A stretch of DNA of 59,689 nt from Endozoicomonas arenosclerae (GCF_001562015.1 NZ_LASA01000059.1:127879-187567), one strand, 5' to 3'; positions 37,910 to 47,799 are shown, counted from the stretch's first letter. Made by a program: numbers and translations. The notes: generated by a model from the sequence alone, not told the origin.

Positions 37910-38149
37910 AACCCGGATATTCCATAAAACCGCTTTAAGGCTCATTAAGGTTGTGGGTTAAAAGTAATTTTCAGTATTTAGACCATAAATTCTGAACAAC
38001 TTCGCTTGTCGGCCTCTCGCTAGCTCTTTTCCCGCCATGACAGCATTTTGTCGACAGATCCATGCAATAAGCATGCATATGTCGACAAAATGTGTCAGCC
38101 GAAAAAATAGCAGAGCGAGAAGCTCGACATTTCATGGAATGTCCGGGTT
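37910..38149. repeat. 240-bp imperfect inverted repeat, MITE-like
   Basis: The ends AACCCGGATATTCCAT (37910-37925) and ATGGAATGTCCGGGTT (38134-38149) are inverted copies with one mismatch. A second, inner inverted pair, TGACAGCATTTTGTCGACA and TGTCGACAAAATGTGTCA, spans 38038-38097 around an ATGCATAAGCATGCAT-like centre. The left half carries about 75 extra bases. There is no open frame. It begins three bases after the stop codon of the effector-like gene and ends 107 bp before cysD. No clear target-site duplication. Confidence 0.7.
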
Positions 38150-38256
38150 AATATAATGTTATGAATTATTGATATAGTTTTCTTGTTTTATATTCCATTA
38201 GTGCTGCTAGTATTCGAACTAAGAACAATTCTAAGCCAGCTTCGGGTCTAGCATTC

Positions 38257-39213
38257 ATGTCTGACACAGTCACCCAGGAGGGCACTAATAAAAGTGCCAG
38301 CGAGCTTTCTGGAGAGCGCCTCAATCATTTGAAGCAGCTCGAAGCAGAAAGCATTCAGATCATTCGGGAAGTAGCCGCCGAGTTTGATAACCCGGTGATG
38401 CTCTATTCCATTGGTAAAGATTCAGCAGTAATGCTGCATCTGGCCATGAAAGCCTTTTATCCGGGCAAGCCTCCTTTCCCGCTCATGCATGTGGACACCA
38501 CCTGGAAGTTCCGGGAAATGATCCAGTTCCGTGACCAGATGGTTGATGACCTTGGTCTTGAATTGATTGTGCATACTAACCAGGACGGTGTTGAGCAGGG
38601 CGTTGGACCTTTCACCCATGGCAGTGCCAAACACACTGACATCATGAAAACCCAGGCCTTGAAACAGGCTCTGGACAAGCACGGTTTTGATGCCGCCTTT
38701 GGTGGTGCCCGTCGTGATGAAGAAAAATCACGGGCGAAGGAGCGGGTTTACTCTTTCCGTGACAAGAACCATCGCTGGGATCCCAAGAGTCAGCGTCCTG
38801 AACTCTGGAACATCTACAACAGTGAAGTTGAGAAGGGCGAAAGTATTCGTGTCTTCCCGCTGTCCAACTGGACTGAGCTGGATATCTGGCAGTACATCTA
38901 TCAGGAAAATATTCCCATTGTGCCGCTGTACCTGTCGAAAGAGCGTCCAGTGGTTGAGCGTGATGGCAACCTGATTATGGTTGACGATGAGCGTATGCCT
39001 CTAGAGCCCGGAGAGCAGCCGATGATGAAGATGGTCCGCTTCCGTACTCTGGGCTGCTATCCATTGACCGGAGCAGTGGAGTCAGAAGCTGACACCCTGC
39101 CTGATGTCATTCAGGAAATGCTGCTTACCAAAACCTCAGAACGTCAGGGTCGGGTGATTGATCACGACAGTTCCGGATCGATGGAGAAGAAAAAACAAGA
39201 GGGGTATTTCTAA
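38257..39213 (+). CDS. cysD: sulfate adenylyltransferase subunit 2 CysD
   Basis: Catalytic subunit that makes adenylyl sulfate from ATP and sulfate for assimilation. 318 residues; PP-loop motif [16 protein letters not shown], then [16 protein letters not shown] and [15 protein letters not shown], all conserved. The N-terminus is about 16 residues longer than in E. coli. Its TAA overlaps the ATG of cysN by one base. Confidence 0.97.
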   Translation: MSDTVTQEGTNKSASELSGERLNHLKQLEAESIQIIREVAAEFDNPVMLYSIGKDSAVMLHLAMKAFYPGKPPFPLMHVDTTWKFREMIQFRDQMVDDLGLELIVHTNQDGVEQGVGPFTHGSAKHTDIMKTQALKQALDKHGFDAAFGGARRDEEKSRAKERVYSFRDKNHRWDPKSQRPELWNIYNSEVEKGESIRVFPLSNWTELDIWQYIYQENIPIVPLYLSKERPVVERDGNLIMVDDERMPLEPGEQPMMKMVRFRTLGCYPLTGAVESEADTLPDVIQEMLLTKTSERQGRVIDHDSSGSMEKKKQEGYF

Positions 39214-40832
39214 TGTCTCATCAATCCGATTTAATCGAATCCGATATTCAGGAATACCTGCGTCGTCATGAGCAGAAAGAGATTCTGCGCTTTCTGACCT
39301 GTGGCAGTGTGGACGATGGCAAAAGTACACTGATTGGTCGTCTTCTCCATGACACCAGCATGATTTATGAAGATCAGCTGGCCTCTGTTGAAAACGACAG
39401 TAAACGTGTAGGAACCCAGGGCGAAAAGGTTGATCTGGCACTGCTGGTGGACGGTCTTCAGGCCGAACGTGAGCAGGGTATTACTATTGATGTGGCCTAC
39501 CGTTATTTCTCTACAGAAAACAGGAAGTACATCATTGCGGATACTCCGGGCCATGAACAATACACCCGGAATATGGCGACTGGTGCCTCTACCTGTGATC
39601 TGGCCATTATTCTGGTGGATGCCCGTCAGGGAGTTCTGACCCAGACTCGCCGCCATACCTATATCGCCAGCCTGCTGGGTATCAAGCACCTGGTAGTCGC
39701 TGTTAACAAAATGGATCTGGTGGATTTCAGCCAGGAACGTTTTGAAGAAATTCGTAATCAGTACCTGGACTTCTCTGAGTCGCTGAACCTGGGCGATGTT
39801 CGTTTTGTACCTGTATCCGCTCTGGATGGCGATAACGTTGTCCATCGCAGTGAAAAGGCAGACTGGTACAAGGGCCAGACTCTGATGGAAGTGATGGAAA
39901 GTGTAGAGGTGGCCAACGACCGTAACCTCGATGACTTCCGTCTGCCAGTGCAATACGTCAGTAGACCTGATCTGGATTTCCGGGGTTATGCCGGAACCAT
40001 CGCTTCGGGTGTTGTAAAGCCAGGCGACAGAGTTAAGGTACTGCCTTCCGGTCTGGAAAGTGCAGTGGCAAGAGTAGTGACCTATGACGGCGACCTGGAA
40101 AAAGGTTTTGCCGGTCAGGCAGTCACCCTGACACTGGAAGACGAGATTGATATCAGCCGAGGCGACATGCTGGTGCATGCCTCAGATGAGGTTTCCGTTT
40201 CTTCTCATCTGAATGCCAGTGTGGTCTGGATGGCTGAGCAGGCTATGAAGCCCGGTCGTCAGTATCTGATCAAGTTTGCCACCACCAAGGTAGCCGGTAG
40301 TTTCACGGGCATTAACCACAGAGTGGATATCAATACGCTTGAGCAGCAGGATGCCGAAGAGCTGGCTCTGAATGAAATTGGCTCTTGCCAGTTGGTTCTG
40401 ACACAGCCGGTTGTTTTTGATCGCTATAAAGATAACCGCCAAACCGGTGCCTTTATAGTTATTGATCGTCTCAGCAACGCCACTGTGGCTGCTGGTATGG
40501 TTGAGTCTGCCACTCATGAAGGTGATACAGCGGACAAAGTTCTTGCCAGTGACAGGGCGAACCGTCTTGGTCAGCATTCAGCACTGGTTCAGGTTGATGG
40601 ATCTGAAGGTTATCTTCAGAAAGTTGAACGTCACCTGTTTGATAGTGGTCTGTTGCCCGTAGTGGTTGATCAAAAAGATCAGTATTGGACTCAAAAAGCA
40701 GAAGCACTTCTCAAGGCTGGACTGGTTGTTCTGGTTGAAAAAGCTGAGCTGAAGGACCTGGATGTAGAAGTCATTCATAGCATCAATGAGTCTGACAGCT
40801 TGTCGACTCTGGTTAGTTCTCTGTCTCTATAA
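39213..40832 (+). CDS. cysN: sulfate adenylyltransferase GTPase subunit CysN with a vestigial APS-kinase-like tail
   Basis: EF-Tu-like GTPase that drives sulfate activation with CysD. 539 residues: G1 [10 protein letters not shown]2 region [11 protein letters not shown]3 DTPGHEQY, G4 NKMDLVDF; domains 2 and 3 follow. E. coli CysN has 475 residues. The final about 100 residues (from about 450) read like a shortened CysC domain ([32 protein letters not shown]), but where APS kinase has its P-loop GLSGSGKST this protein has [10 protein letters not shown]. So the kinase part appears to be a non-functional remnant of a CysNC fusion. A terminator follows. Confidence 0.95.
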   Translation: MSHQSDLIESDIQEYLRRHEQKEILRFLTCGSVDDGKSTLIGRLLHDTSMIYEDQLASVENDSKRVGTQGEKVDLALLVDGLQAEREQGITIDVAYRYFSTENRKYIIADTPGHEQYTRNMATGASTCDLAIILVDARQGVLTQTRRHTYIASLLGIKHLVVAVNKMDLVDFSQERFEEIRNQYLDFSESLNLGDVRFVPVSALDGDNVVHRSEKADWYKGQTLMEVMESVEVANDRNLDDFRLPVQYVSRPDLDFRGYAGTIASGVVKPGDRVKVLPSGLESAVARVVTYDGDLEKGFAGQAVTLTLEDEIDISRGDMLVHASDEVSVSSHLNASVVWMAEQAMKPGRQYLIKFATTKVAGSFTGINHRVDINTLEQQDAEELALNEIGSCQLVLTQPVVFDRYKDNRQTGAFIVIDRLSNATVAAGMVESATHEGDTADKVLASDRANRLGQHSALVQVDGSEGYLQKVERHLFDSGLLPVVVDQKDQYWTQKAEALLKAGLVVLVEKAELKDLDVEVIHSINESDSLSTLVSSLSL

Positions 40833-40840
40833 CAGAGATA

Positions 40841-40875
40841 GGCTATCGCAGATCTCCGGCTGCGATAGCCTTACT
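40841..40875 (+). terminator. cysDN terminator
   Basis: A perfect 10-bp stem GGCTATCGCA/TGCGATAGCC (40841-40850, 40861-40870), then TTACTTGTTC. It starts 8 bp after the cysN stop. Confidence 0.82.
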
Positions 40876-40931
40876 TGTTCTTTCTACCTTAGAATTTGTC
40901 TCGAAATAACTTCCCGATTAACACACGGATT

Positions 40932-40957
40932 CCGTTCACCCTGAGCTTGTCGAAGGG
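40932..40957. repeat. REP-like repeat, single arm (copy B)
   Basis: CCGTTCACCCTGAGCTTGTC plus GAAGGG, one arm of the repeat described at 29091. The partner arm is missing. The preceding bases ACACACGGAT also precede copy C at 46576, so the conserved unit extends upstream of the arm. Confidence 0.82.
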
Positions 40958-41155
40958 GCGTGGTATTGGGCTTTTCAGACAAGTCCTTAGTCACTCAGTT
41001 GTCTCGATAAAGCTGACTGCTGACCTCTTTATCTCATCTATACTTCCTTCATTCAAAATGCTGCTATTTCAGGCTTTTCAGTTATTTTATGATTCGGGAT
41101 GAGCAGCATTTCCCGCTCATGGCTTTTGGGCCTGCAAACTATCTGTGACGTCTAT

Positions 41156-41779
41156 ATGTCTCCTGAACAGATCTCCAATTTCCTTTTGCTCTTTGCTGTG
41201 ATTGACCCCATAGGCAGTATTCCGCTTTTTCTTTCGGTCACCCGCCACTTTTCCCAGGCTGAAAAATCCATTACGGCTCTGAAGGCCGTTTTATACAGTG
41301 GCTTGATTCTGGGGGTGTTTCTGCTGATTGGTCAGCAGCTGCTCAGCGCTATTGGAATCAGGTTGGGAGCTTTTCAGATTGCAGGGGGGATGGTGCTATT
41401 TCTGTTCGGTGTGCAGATGATTCTCAAGCCGGAACAGGAAGAGTTTGGTGGTGATTTTGAGTCAGGACATGATGTTGCAGTTTTTCCGCTAGCGATTCCA
41501 TCTCTTGCTAATCCGGGAGCGCTCACAGCCATCATAATTCTTACAGATCATCGCCAGCACGGTCTTTCGGAGCAGCTCTTCACCGGAGTTCAGGTTCTGG
41601 TGATCCTGGTCATCACCTGGATATTGTTTCGTCTGGCTCACTACATTTATAAAGTGCTGGGCGTGAACGGAACCAATGTGCTTGTCAGAATCATAGGATT
41701 ATTGATTACGGCCCTGTCCGTCGAGATCTGCATTGAAGGTCTGGCAACCCTTGGCTGGTTGCCTTTACCTCCAGAGTGA
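41156..41779 (+). CDS. MarC family (UPF0056) integral membrane protein
   Basis: 207 residues with six predicted helices. The signature FAVIDPIGSIPLFLSVTRHFS at the first helix and the second-half FPLAIPSLANPGALTAIIIL are those of MarC/YhgN proteins. The family was once linked to antibiotic resistance, but the function is unknown. The ATG at 41156 gives the usual short N-terminus; an in-frame ATG at 41099 would add 19 residues. Convergent with the StyA-like gene, 7 bp apart. Confidence 0.92.
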   Translation: MSPEQISNFLLLFAVIDPIGSIPLFLSVTRHFSQAEKSITALKAVLYSGLILGVFLLIGQQLLSAIGIRLGAFQIAGGMVLFLFGVQMILKPEQEEFGGDFESGHDVAVFPLAIPSLANPGALTAIIILTDHRQHGLSEQLFTGVQVLVILVITWILFRLAHYIYKVLGVNGTNVLVRIIGLLITALSVEICIEGLATLGWLPLPPE

Positions 41780-41786
41780 CAGATGT

Positions 41787-43028
41787 TTAATGCTCAACTT
41801 CTGTCGTTAAGTTTTGCAGGTACTCACCCGCAGCCTGTTCATCGGCAAACCAGGGGAAAAGATCCGCAGGATTGTCAAAAGCATTTGCGATTCGGTTGGC
41901 CAGCTCCGGAATCTGGCCGGCAGCTCCCAGTAAGTTCAAAACGAATTCAGGAGGTGGCATCAGCATCATGTTACTCCACTGGGTCGACCACTGAGCCTGT
42001 TGCCAGAATGTATTGAAAGTGTCTTCCATCCACTTCTGGTCAAAAGGTTTATCTGTGTGCTCCAGAATTCTCTGGAGATAAGTATCAGCTGCTTTTGTCG
42101 CGTTGTTGGAACCTTGACCGGTGATAGGGTCATTGAGGCAAGCGGCATCCGCCATAGCCAGCAGCTGCATACCTGCGTCCAGCTGAATGACCGGATGGTA
42201 AACCGTAGGGGTTATCTCTCCCTGTAATACCGATTGGCCAGTGAGAAGGACTACTGAAGCTATACGTTGCTGCTCCCAGGGCAGATACTCCCCCAGAAAC
42301 TCTCTTGCCTTGATCAGTCGTTCTTCTTCAGAATTGTTTCTTGAGAAACAGTCCATCGGCCCTTCGGGGATGGCTTCAAACAACATGGCTTCTGCAGGGC
42401 CATGCTCTGTCAGTACAGGCATTACAAAATATTCGCCAATACTGGGGATGACATTGAATGAAACCCGGTCCAGTGTGGTGCCCTGATCAGGGTGCTGAAC
42501 ATAGAAAAGAGAAAGCTTTCTCTGGGGGGCATCAAAAGGTGAGCATTCAGGATTCTTTCTTCTGATTTGATCATTCAGGCCCTTGCCGGTGGCCACAATC
42601 ACCAGGTCAGCCTGTTGAGCCAATGATGACAGGTCGCTGGCATCTATTTTGCGAATTTCCAGCAATCCACCCAGAGCTTCAAATTCCTCCATCCAGGCTG
42701 AAAACTTGATTCTCTGATCTACGGATTGTGCATAGCGATCCAGATCTCCAGTCCATTCAATGATCTTTTGAGCCTTTTCCCTTGGAGCTGTGGCACAGAA
42801 CTGTATGTGCTTGATCTTTGGGCAGTCAGCCTCCCAATGGTTCAGACTGAGCTGCCTTTCTGTCTCCAGAGAAGAATGGAACATGCACTGAGTGGACATG
42901 ACAGAGCCAGCAAGCACAGCTTCAGGCGTCCGGTCAGTTATGATCTTTACGGAGTAGCCCTCTTTCAAAAGGCCCAATCCCAGTAGCAAGCCGGACTGGC
43001 CTGCACCCACAATGGTTATTTTTCTCAT
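41787..43028 (-). CDS. StyA-like FAD-dependent monooxygenase
   Basis: 413 residues. Rossmann FAD motif VGAGQSGLLLGLGLLKEGY at residue 6, a central VIVATGKG strand, and the group E flavoprotein monooxygenase end motif DAACLNDPITGQGSNNATKAA, followed by the WSNMMLMPPPEF segment that matches the styrene monooxygenase oxygenase StyA in position and character. StyA epoxidises styrene or indole using FADH2 from a reductase, StyB. No reductase gene lies nearby, so the electron donor and substrate are unknown. Indole-type substrates are possible. Confidence 0.83.
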   Translation of the reverse strand: MRKITIVGAGQSGLLLGLGLLKEGYSVKIITDRTPEAVLAGSVMSTQCMFHSSLETERQLSLNHWEADCPKIKHIQFCATAPREKAQKIIEWTGDLDRYAQSVDQRIKFSAWMEEFEALGGLLEIRKIDASDLSSLAQQADLVIVATGKGLNDQIRRKNPECSPFDAPQRKLSLFYVQHPDQGTTLDRVSFNVIPSIGEYFVMPVLTEHGPAEAMLFEAIPEGPMDCFSRNNSEEERLIKAREFLGEYLPWEQQRIASVVLLTGQSVLQGEITPTVYHPVIQLDAGMQLLAMADAACLNDPITGQGSNNATKAADTYLQRILEHTDKPFDQKWMEDTFNTFWQQAQWSTQWSNMMLMPPPEFVLNLLGAAGQIPELANRIANAFDNPADLFPWFADEQAAGEYLQNLTTEVEH

Positions 43029-43349
43029 CAGCTTCTTTTTCTGATTATGTTTGAGGGGCTTACTCTATATTGAGCTACAGCCATTTCTGTATACGTTTTT
43101 ACCAGAGTTTGGGGTTTGAATGTAAGCTGAAAGGCTTGGTTAGAAGCCTTTGCGGAACCCCCCCCCAATGCCACGACTCATGAGGGACTTCGGCTGAAAT
43201 ACGTACAAATGCTGGTACAGAGTCGCGACTCCCTGATTCACTATTGCAATTCTTCTACAATGGGGTATTGGTACTTTGTTCAGCCTGAGATATGTTTGGG
43301 GGCTGAATCGGGACTGCTTCCCTCATATCCTTGTTTCCCTGGAGCCGAA
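43029..43349. other. divergent intergenic region upstream of kbl
   Basis: 321 bp with promoters for both directions presumed. A run of nine C (43158-43166) stands out. The open frame of kbl extends upstream through here, but without a ribosome site or family similarity. No riboswitch recognised. Confidence 0.4.
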
Positions 43350-44549
43350 ATGAAAGCCGACTTTTACGCTGGACTGCGTGAGCAGCTGGAAGACCTTAAA
43401 AAAGAAGGTTTGTATAAGAGCGAGCGCGTTATTACCTCCCAGCAGCAGGCTGATATCACTGTAAACACCGGTGAAGAGGTCATTAACTTCTGTGCCAACA
43501 ACTACCTCGGGTTGGCCAATGCCCCGGAACTGATAGAAGCGGGCAAAGAGGCACTGGATAAGTACGGTTACGGTATGGCCTCTGTTCGCTTTATCTGCGG
43601 TACTCAGGATGTTCATAAAGAGCTCGAGAAGCGTATTTCCGAGTTTCTGGGTATGAACGATACCATCCTCTATTCTTCCTGCTTCGACGCCAATGCTGGC
43701 CTGTTCGAGACCCTGCTGGGGCCAGAAGATGCCATCATCAGTGATTCCCTGAACCATGCCAGCATCATTGATGGTGTACGCCTGTGTAAAGCCAAGCGTT
43801 TCCGTTATGCCAACAATGATATGGCTGATCTTGAAACCAAGCTGAAAGAAGCCACTGAAGCCGGTGCCCGCTACAAGCTGATTGCTACTGACGGTGTTTT
43901 CTCCATGGACGGCGTAATAGCCAACCTGGAAGGCGTCTGCGACCTGGCTGACAAGTACGATGCCATGGTGATGGTAGATGACTCTCACGCTGTAGGTTTT
44001 GTTGGTGAAAATGGCCGTGGTACCCACGAGCACTGTGGCGTTATGGACCGTGTAGACATTATTACCGGTACTCTGGGCAAGGCCCTGGGTGGTGCTTCCG
44101 GTGGTTACACCTCTGCAAAAAGTCCTGAAGTCATCGACTGGCTGCGAAATCGTTCCCGTCCTTACCTGTTCTCCAATACCCTGAGCCCAACCATTGCCAG
44201 TGCTTCCATCAAGGTACTGGATATGCTGGAATCCGGTGGTGAACTGCGCGAAAAGCTGCGTCACAATTCCGCTTATTTCCGTACTGAAATGGAAAAGCTG
44301 GGCTTCACTCTGGCAGGTAATGGCCATGCCATCATCCCTGTTATGCTGGGCGATGCGGCCCTGGCGGCCGAGTTTGCGGAACGAATGCTGAAAGAAGGAA
44401 TCTATGTAGTAGGATTTTCTTTCCCTGTAGTGCCCAGAGGCGCAGCCCGTATTCGTACACAGATGTCTGCTGCCCACAACCAGGAGCATATGGATCGCGT
44501 TGTAGCCGCCTTTGCTAAAGTCGGTCGTGAGCTGGGTATTATCTCCTGA
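43350..44549 (+). CDS. kbl: glycine C-acetyltransferase (2-amino-3-ketobutyrate CoA ligase)
   Basis: PLP enzyme that cleaves 2-amino-3-ketobutyrate with CoA to glycine and acetyl-CoA, the second step of threonine catabolism. 399 residues from the ATG at 43350 (ribosome site GGAG), equal to the E. coli enzyme. Motifs: [41 protein letters not shown] and the PLP lysine in [13 protein letters not shown]. Followed by tdh 57 bp later, forming the standard kbl-tdh operon. Confidence 0.97.
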   Translation: MKADFYAGLREQLEDLKKEGLYKSERVITSQQQADITVNTGEEVINFCANNYLGLANAPELIEAGKEALDKYGYGMASVRFICGTQDVHKELEKRISEFLGMNDTILYSSCFDANAGLFETLLGPEDAIISDSLNHASIIDGVRLCKAKRFRYANNDMADLETKLKEATEAGARYKLIATDGVFSMDGVIANLEGVCDLADKYDAMVMVDDSHAVGFVGENGRGTHEHCGVMDRVDIITGTLGKALGGASGGYTSAKSPEVIDWLRNRSRPYLFSNTLSPTIASASIKVLDMLESGGELREKLRHNSAYFRTEMEKLGFTLAGNGHAIIPVMLGDAALAAEFAERMLKEGIYVVGFSFPVVPRGAARIRTQMSAAHNQEHMDRVVAAFAKVGRELGIIS

Positions 44550-44606
44550 AGAGATGCTTGAAAGTTGCCCAAGAGCAACGCTGAGCCAAGTGTATAGGAA
44601 TCTGAC

Positions 44607-45632
44607 ATGAAAACCCTGGCAAAACTGAAAGCTGAAAAAGGCATCTGGCTGGCTGACAAGCCCAAGCCGGAGCCTGGCTATAACGACGTTCTGATCAAGA
44701 TTCGCAAAACAGCAATCTGCGGAACAGACATGCATATCTACAACTGGGATGAGTGGTCACAAAAGACCATTCCTGTAGGCATGCATGTGGGTCACGAGTT
44801 CATTGGTGAAATCGTGGAAATGGGCGAAGGCGTACGTGGTTTTGAAATTGGCCAGCGTGTGTCCGGCGAAGGACATATTACCTGTGGTCACTGCCGTAAC
44901 TGCCGTGCCGGTCGTCGTCACCTGTGTAACTTTACCGTAGGTGTGGGCGTGAATCGTGAAGGTGCTTTTGCCGAGTACCTGTGCATTCCGGCCACTAATG
45001 CCTTCCCGATTCCTGATGACATCAGCGACGAACTGGCTTCTATCTTCGACCCCTTCGGTAACGCTGTTCACACAGCACTGTCGTTTGATCTGGTAGGCGA
45101 AGATATCCTGATTACCGGTGCCGGTCCTATCGGTATTATGGCCGTGGCTATCTGCAAGCATGTGGGTGCCCGTAACGTGGTTATCACCGACGTCAACGAC
45201 TACCGACTGGATCTGGCTCGTAAGATGGGCGCTACCCGTGCCGTTAACGTAGCCAACGAAAACCTGAAAGAGGTGATGGAAGAGCTGGGCATGGTTGAAG
45301 GCTTTGATGTGGGCCTTGAAATGTCCGGTAATGGTCGTGCATTCCAGCAAATGCTCGAATGCATGAACTACGGTGGCAAGGTATCCCTGCTGGGTATTCC
45401 TTCCAGCGACACCACCATCGACTGGAACCAGGTTATCTTCAAAGGTCTGGTTATCAAGGGTATCTACGGCCGTGAAATGTATGAAACCTGGTACAAGATG
45501 ACCAGCATGTTGCAGTCTGGCCTGGATATCTCTCCAGTCATTACCCACCGCATGTCAGTGGATGAGTTCCAGCAAGGTTTTGAAATCATGGGATCCGGTC
45601 AGTCCGGTAAAGTGATTCTCGACTGGAATTAA
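44607..45632 (+). CDS. tdh: L-threonine 3-dehydrogenase
   Basis: Zinc- and NAD-dependent oxidation of threonine to 2-amino-3-ketobutyrate, feeding Kbl. 341 residues. Catalytic zinc site [13 protein letters not shown] and [10 protein letters not shown], structural zinc cysteines [15 protein letters not shown], and the Rossmann motif [14 protein letters not shown] are intact. Second gene of kbl-tdh. Confidence 0.98.
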   Translation: MKTLAKLKAEKGIWLADKPKPEPGYNDVLIKIRKTAICGTDMHIYNWDEWSQKTIPVGMHVGHEFIGEIVEMGEGVRGFEIGQRVSGEGHITCGHCRNCRAGRRHLCNFTVGVGVNREGAFAEYLCIPATNAFPIPDDISDELASIFDPFGNAVHTALSFDLVGEDILITGAGPIGIMAVAICKHVGARNVVITDVNDYRLDLARKMGATRAVNVANENLKEVMEELGMVEGFDVGLEMSGNGRAFQQMLECMNYGGKVSLLGIPSSDTTIDWNQVIFKGLVIKGIYGREMYETWYKMTSMLQSGLDISPVITHRMSVDEFQQGFEIMGSGQSGKVILDWN

Positions 45633-45642
45633 TGGCGTTTCT

Positions 45643-45678
45643 GCCGGTGAGAAGAGTCTTTTGATTCTTTTCATCGGC
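45643..45678 (+). terminator. kbl-tdh terminator-like hairpin
   Basis: A 16-bp stem with three G-U pairs, GCCGGTGAGAAGAGTC against GATTCTTTTCATCGGC, and a TTTT loop. It starts 11 bp after the tdh stop. There is no T-tract beyond the stem. Confidence 0.65.
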
Positions 45679-45813
45679 CTGTCAATTCAATATACGACTT
45701 TGCTTCCTGCGACTATATTTAGTCGTGAAGCCGTTAATCTTTAAAAGTACCACCCAACCAATTCCCAACTGATAAATGTTGCCTACCTTTTTATGCCAGG
45801 GAGTGAGGAGCCG

Positions 45814-46494
45814 ATGCCTGCGACTTTGAAAGCTGTATTGTTCGACATGGACGGAGTGATTGTGGATAACAATGATTACCATCGCAAAGCCTGGCAACTG
45901 TTCCTTAAGCGTCACGGCATGGATATTTCCGATGAAGAATACAATCGACGCATATCCGGCAGGGTTAACTCGGAACTGGTTGCCATGCTGTTTGGCAGCC
46001 ACCTGAATGGGGCAGAGGTCAAAAGACTGGGTGAAGAAAAAGAGCAGATATTTCGAGACCTTTACGAGCACCATCTCAGACCCATCAGTGGTCTGCACAA
46101 CTTTCTGAAACTGTTGAGAAAGGCCGGAATACGGTTAGCAGTAGGCACTTCAGCTCCGGTATCCAACCTGGATTTTATCGTGGATGGTCTGGGGATAAGA
46201 GACAGTTTTGATGTGCTGGTGCACCAGGGCATGATCGAAAGAGGGAAGCCTGACCCGCAAATTTATCAAACCTGTATGGAGTATCTGGGTGTTCAACCCA
46301 GCGAAAGCCTGGTCTTTGAAGATTCATTAGCTGGAATTCAGTCAGGTCTGGCAGCCGGTGCCAGAGTCGTTGGTGTAACCACAACACACTCTGCTGGTGA
46401 ACTGAAAGGTACTCTCTGCAATATTGAGCATTATCGGGACAGTCAGCTCGAAAGCGTTTTTCCAGAAATTTCATCGGATAGCCAGCGATACTAA
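45814..46494 (+). CDS. HAD-family phosphatase/phosphomutase (beta-phosphoglucomutase-like)
   Basis: 226 residues from the ATG at 45814 (AGTGAGGAG upstream); an ATG at 45793 would add seven. HAD motifs: nucleophile FDMDGVIVDN (motif I), VGTSAPVSN (motif II), KPDPQIY with the conserved Lys (motif III) and VFEDSLAGIQSGLAAGA (motif IV). An alpha-helical C1 cap lies between I and II. The class includes beta-PGM and sugar-phosphate phosphatases; the substrate is not predictable here. Confidence 0.92.
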   Translation: MPATLKAVLFDMDGVIVDNNDYHRKAWQLFLKRHGMDISDEEYNRRISGRVNSELVAMLFGSHLNGAEVKRLGEEKEQIFRDLYEHHLRPISGLHNFLKLLRKAGIRLAVGTSAPVSNLDFIVDGLGIRDSFDVLVHQGMIERGKPDPQIYQTCMEYLGVQPSESLVFEDSLAGIQSGLAAGARVVGVTTTHSAGELKGTLCNIEHYRDSQLESVFPEISSDSQRY

Positions 46495-46575
46495 TCGACA
46501 CATTGAAGCTCAGCCCAGTTTTAAAGAAAGCTGGGCTAAGACTTATTTCTTGTCCCGAATATTTACACACGGATG

Positions 46576-46638
46576 CCGTTCACCCTGAGCTTGTCGAAGG
46601 GTAGTGGTGTTGGGCTTCGACGGGCTCAGCCCGAACGG
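46576..46638. repeat. REP-like palindromic repeat, full copy C
   Basis: Arms CCGTTCACCCTGAGCTTGTC... and ...TTCGACGGGCTCAGCCCG... form a 63-bp imperfect palindrome, the same length as copy A at 29091. A hairpin AGCCCAG/CTGGGCT at 46512-46537 just upstream may end the HAD gene transcript. Confidence 0.88.
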
Positions 46639-47022
46639 GCTTTGAGAGGGTTTCAACAAGGAAGTTAATTTCAGACAATGCCCTTTTTACTTTGTCCTCA
46701 TCCAACAACCCCTCATAAAAAATTCCAGTTGAACGACAAAATATATGTATTTGTACCTATCTCTGTCTCCTGAACACTGGCACAATAGCTGCAAATTGAC
46801 AACGATGCAGCAGGGTGCTGTTGCAGCATAGGGAATATGGCTTGCTCGATGGACTTGTTTGGGCAGATCTCTGGGCGGTAGCGTGGGGGGATAGTTTACA
46901 TTTTCTTTTCTTTCTATAGTTTCGAGTGTTTTTGTTGTCTCTTTTATACAAGTGCTTTAAGCCTGCTTGGTTATGAGAAAATCATATGCATTAAGAAATA
47001 TGGAAGGGCTGATAAAGGATTA
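46639..47022. other. AT-rich gap
   Basis: 384 bp without a supported gene, between the REP-like copy C and a small membrane-protein gene. Composition turns markedly AT-rich from here to about 49000, unlike the housekeeping blocks. Confidence 0.4.
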
Positions 47023-47295
47023 GTGGATAATAAAAATAAATTTAAGTTTCTATTGTTTGGGGTAGGGGTATTTCTAGTTAGTTCTTTTCTTGTTCTAGTT
47101 TCAAATTATATGTTGTTAATTTCATTTGCATTAGGGGTTTTTTTTCTACTTATATTGAGTTTGGAAAAAATAAAGAAAAAAACAACAAGAAGGCATCAGA
47201 TTTTCAAAGTACTAGGAATTGCATTACTAATGTCACCTGCATTTGTTGTTTTAGTGCTTTTTTTTAGCTTGTTTATATCCATAGTAAATAAGTAA
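47023..47295 (+). CDS. small membrane protein, unknown
   Basis: 90 residues from a GTG with AAGGA shortly before it. Three hydrophobic segments (FLLFGVGVFLVSSFLVLV, LLISFALGVFFLLILSL, VLGIALLMSPAFVVLVLFF) separated by a lysine-rich loop (KIKKKTTRR). No family recognised. The AT-rich codon use differs from the neighbouring metabolic genes. Confidence 0.55.
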   Translation: MDNKNKFKFLLFGVGVFLVSSFLVLVSNYMLLISFALGVFFLLILSLEKIKKKTTRRHQIFKVLGIALLMSPAFVVLVLFFSLFISIVNK

Positions 47296-47479
47296 GTCTT
47301 CATATTTGTTATAAGTTTAAAAGGGATTTAAGTTGGTGTATGACATAGAGGTTAGTAAATTGGTGGTTTTATCAGTCATTATGGATACCCTATATGAAAA
47401 AATATGGTAATAATTAATTAAAAGGGTTAGGCTTCTTGCGTTTGTCTAATTCTTAGTCTTAATAGAGGGTTGACTACAG

Positions 47480-47770
47480 GTGGCAATACTAAATTTCGCA
47501 TTCACTGAAGTTGAGAATAGTGAAAAAATGCAGCAGTATATAGACTCTGCAGCACCATTGATGGAGAAGTTTGGTGTTGAGGTGATTGTGCGTGGGAAGT
47601 ACTTGAAGAGCCCATTGGGTGAGTCAAAAAATACTCATATTTCTGGTGTTTTTCGATTTCCTGATATAGAAACAGCAGAAAGGTTTTACAATTGTGAGGA
47701 ATATACTTCGTTGATTCCTCTAAGAGATCAAGTAGGAAAGATGATCTTCGATTTCTATGAGGAATCGTAA
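47480..47770 (+). CDS. DUF1330-type small protein
   Basis: 96 residues, GTG start with AGAGGG upstream. The pattern NFAFTEVENSEKMQQYIDSA, then KFGVEVIVRGKY, RFPDIETAERFYNCEEYTSL and LRDQVGKMIF fits the DUF1330 ferredoxin-like alpha/beta fold. The biochemical role is unknown. It is convergent with a methyltransferase gene, with a terminator between. Confidence 0.82.
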   Translation: MAILNFAFTEVENSEKMQQYIDSAAPLMEKFGVEVIVRGKYLKSPLGESKNTHISGVFRFPDIETAERFYNCEEYTSLIPLRDQVGKMIFDFYEES

Positions 47771-47799
47771 TTTGAAAAAATCTGATAATTGAGTAATGA

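Noticed and set aside
39231-40178. 315-codon minus-strand frame opposite cysN
   Set aside because: Antisense shadow of the conserved GTPase gene.
43323-44735. 470-codon minus-strand frame opposite kbl
   Set aside because: Long only because of codon bias in kbl; the translation is Thr/Gly/His-rich shadow sequence with no domain.
44757-45548. 263-codon minus-strand frame opposite tdh
   Set aside because: Antisense shadow; tdh has all catalytic and zinc motifs.
46757-46951. 64-codon minus-strand frame
   Set aside because: Low-complexity Lys/Arg-rich start and no family signal in an AT-rich gap.
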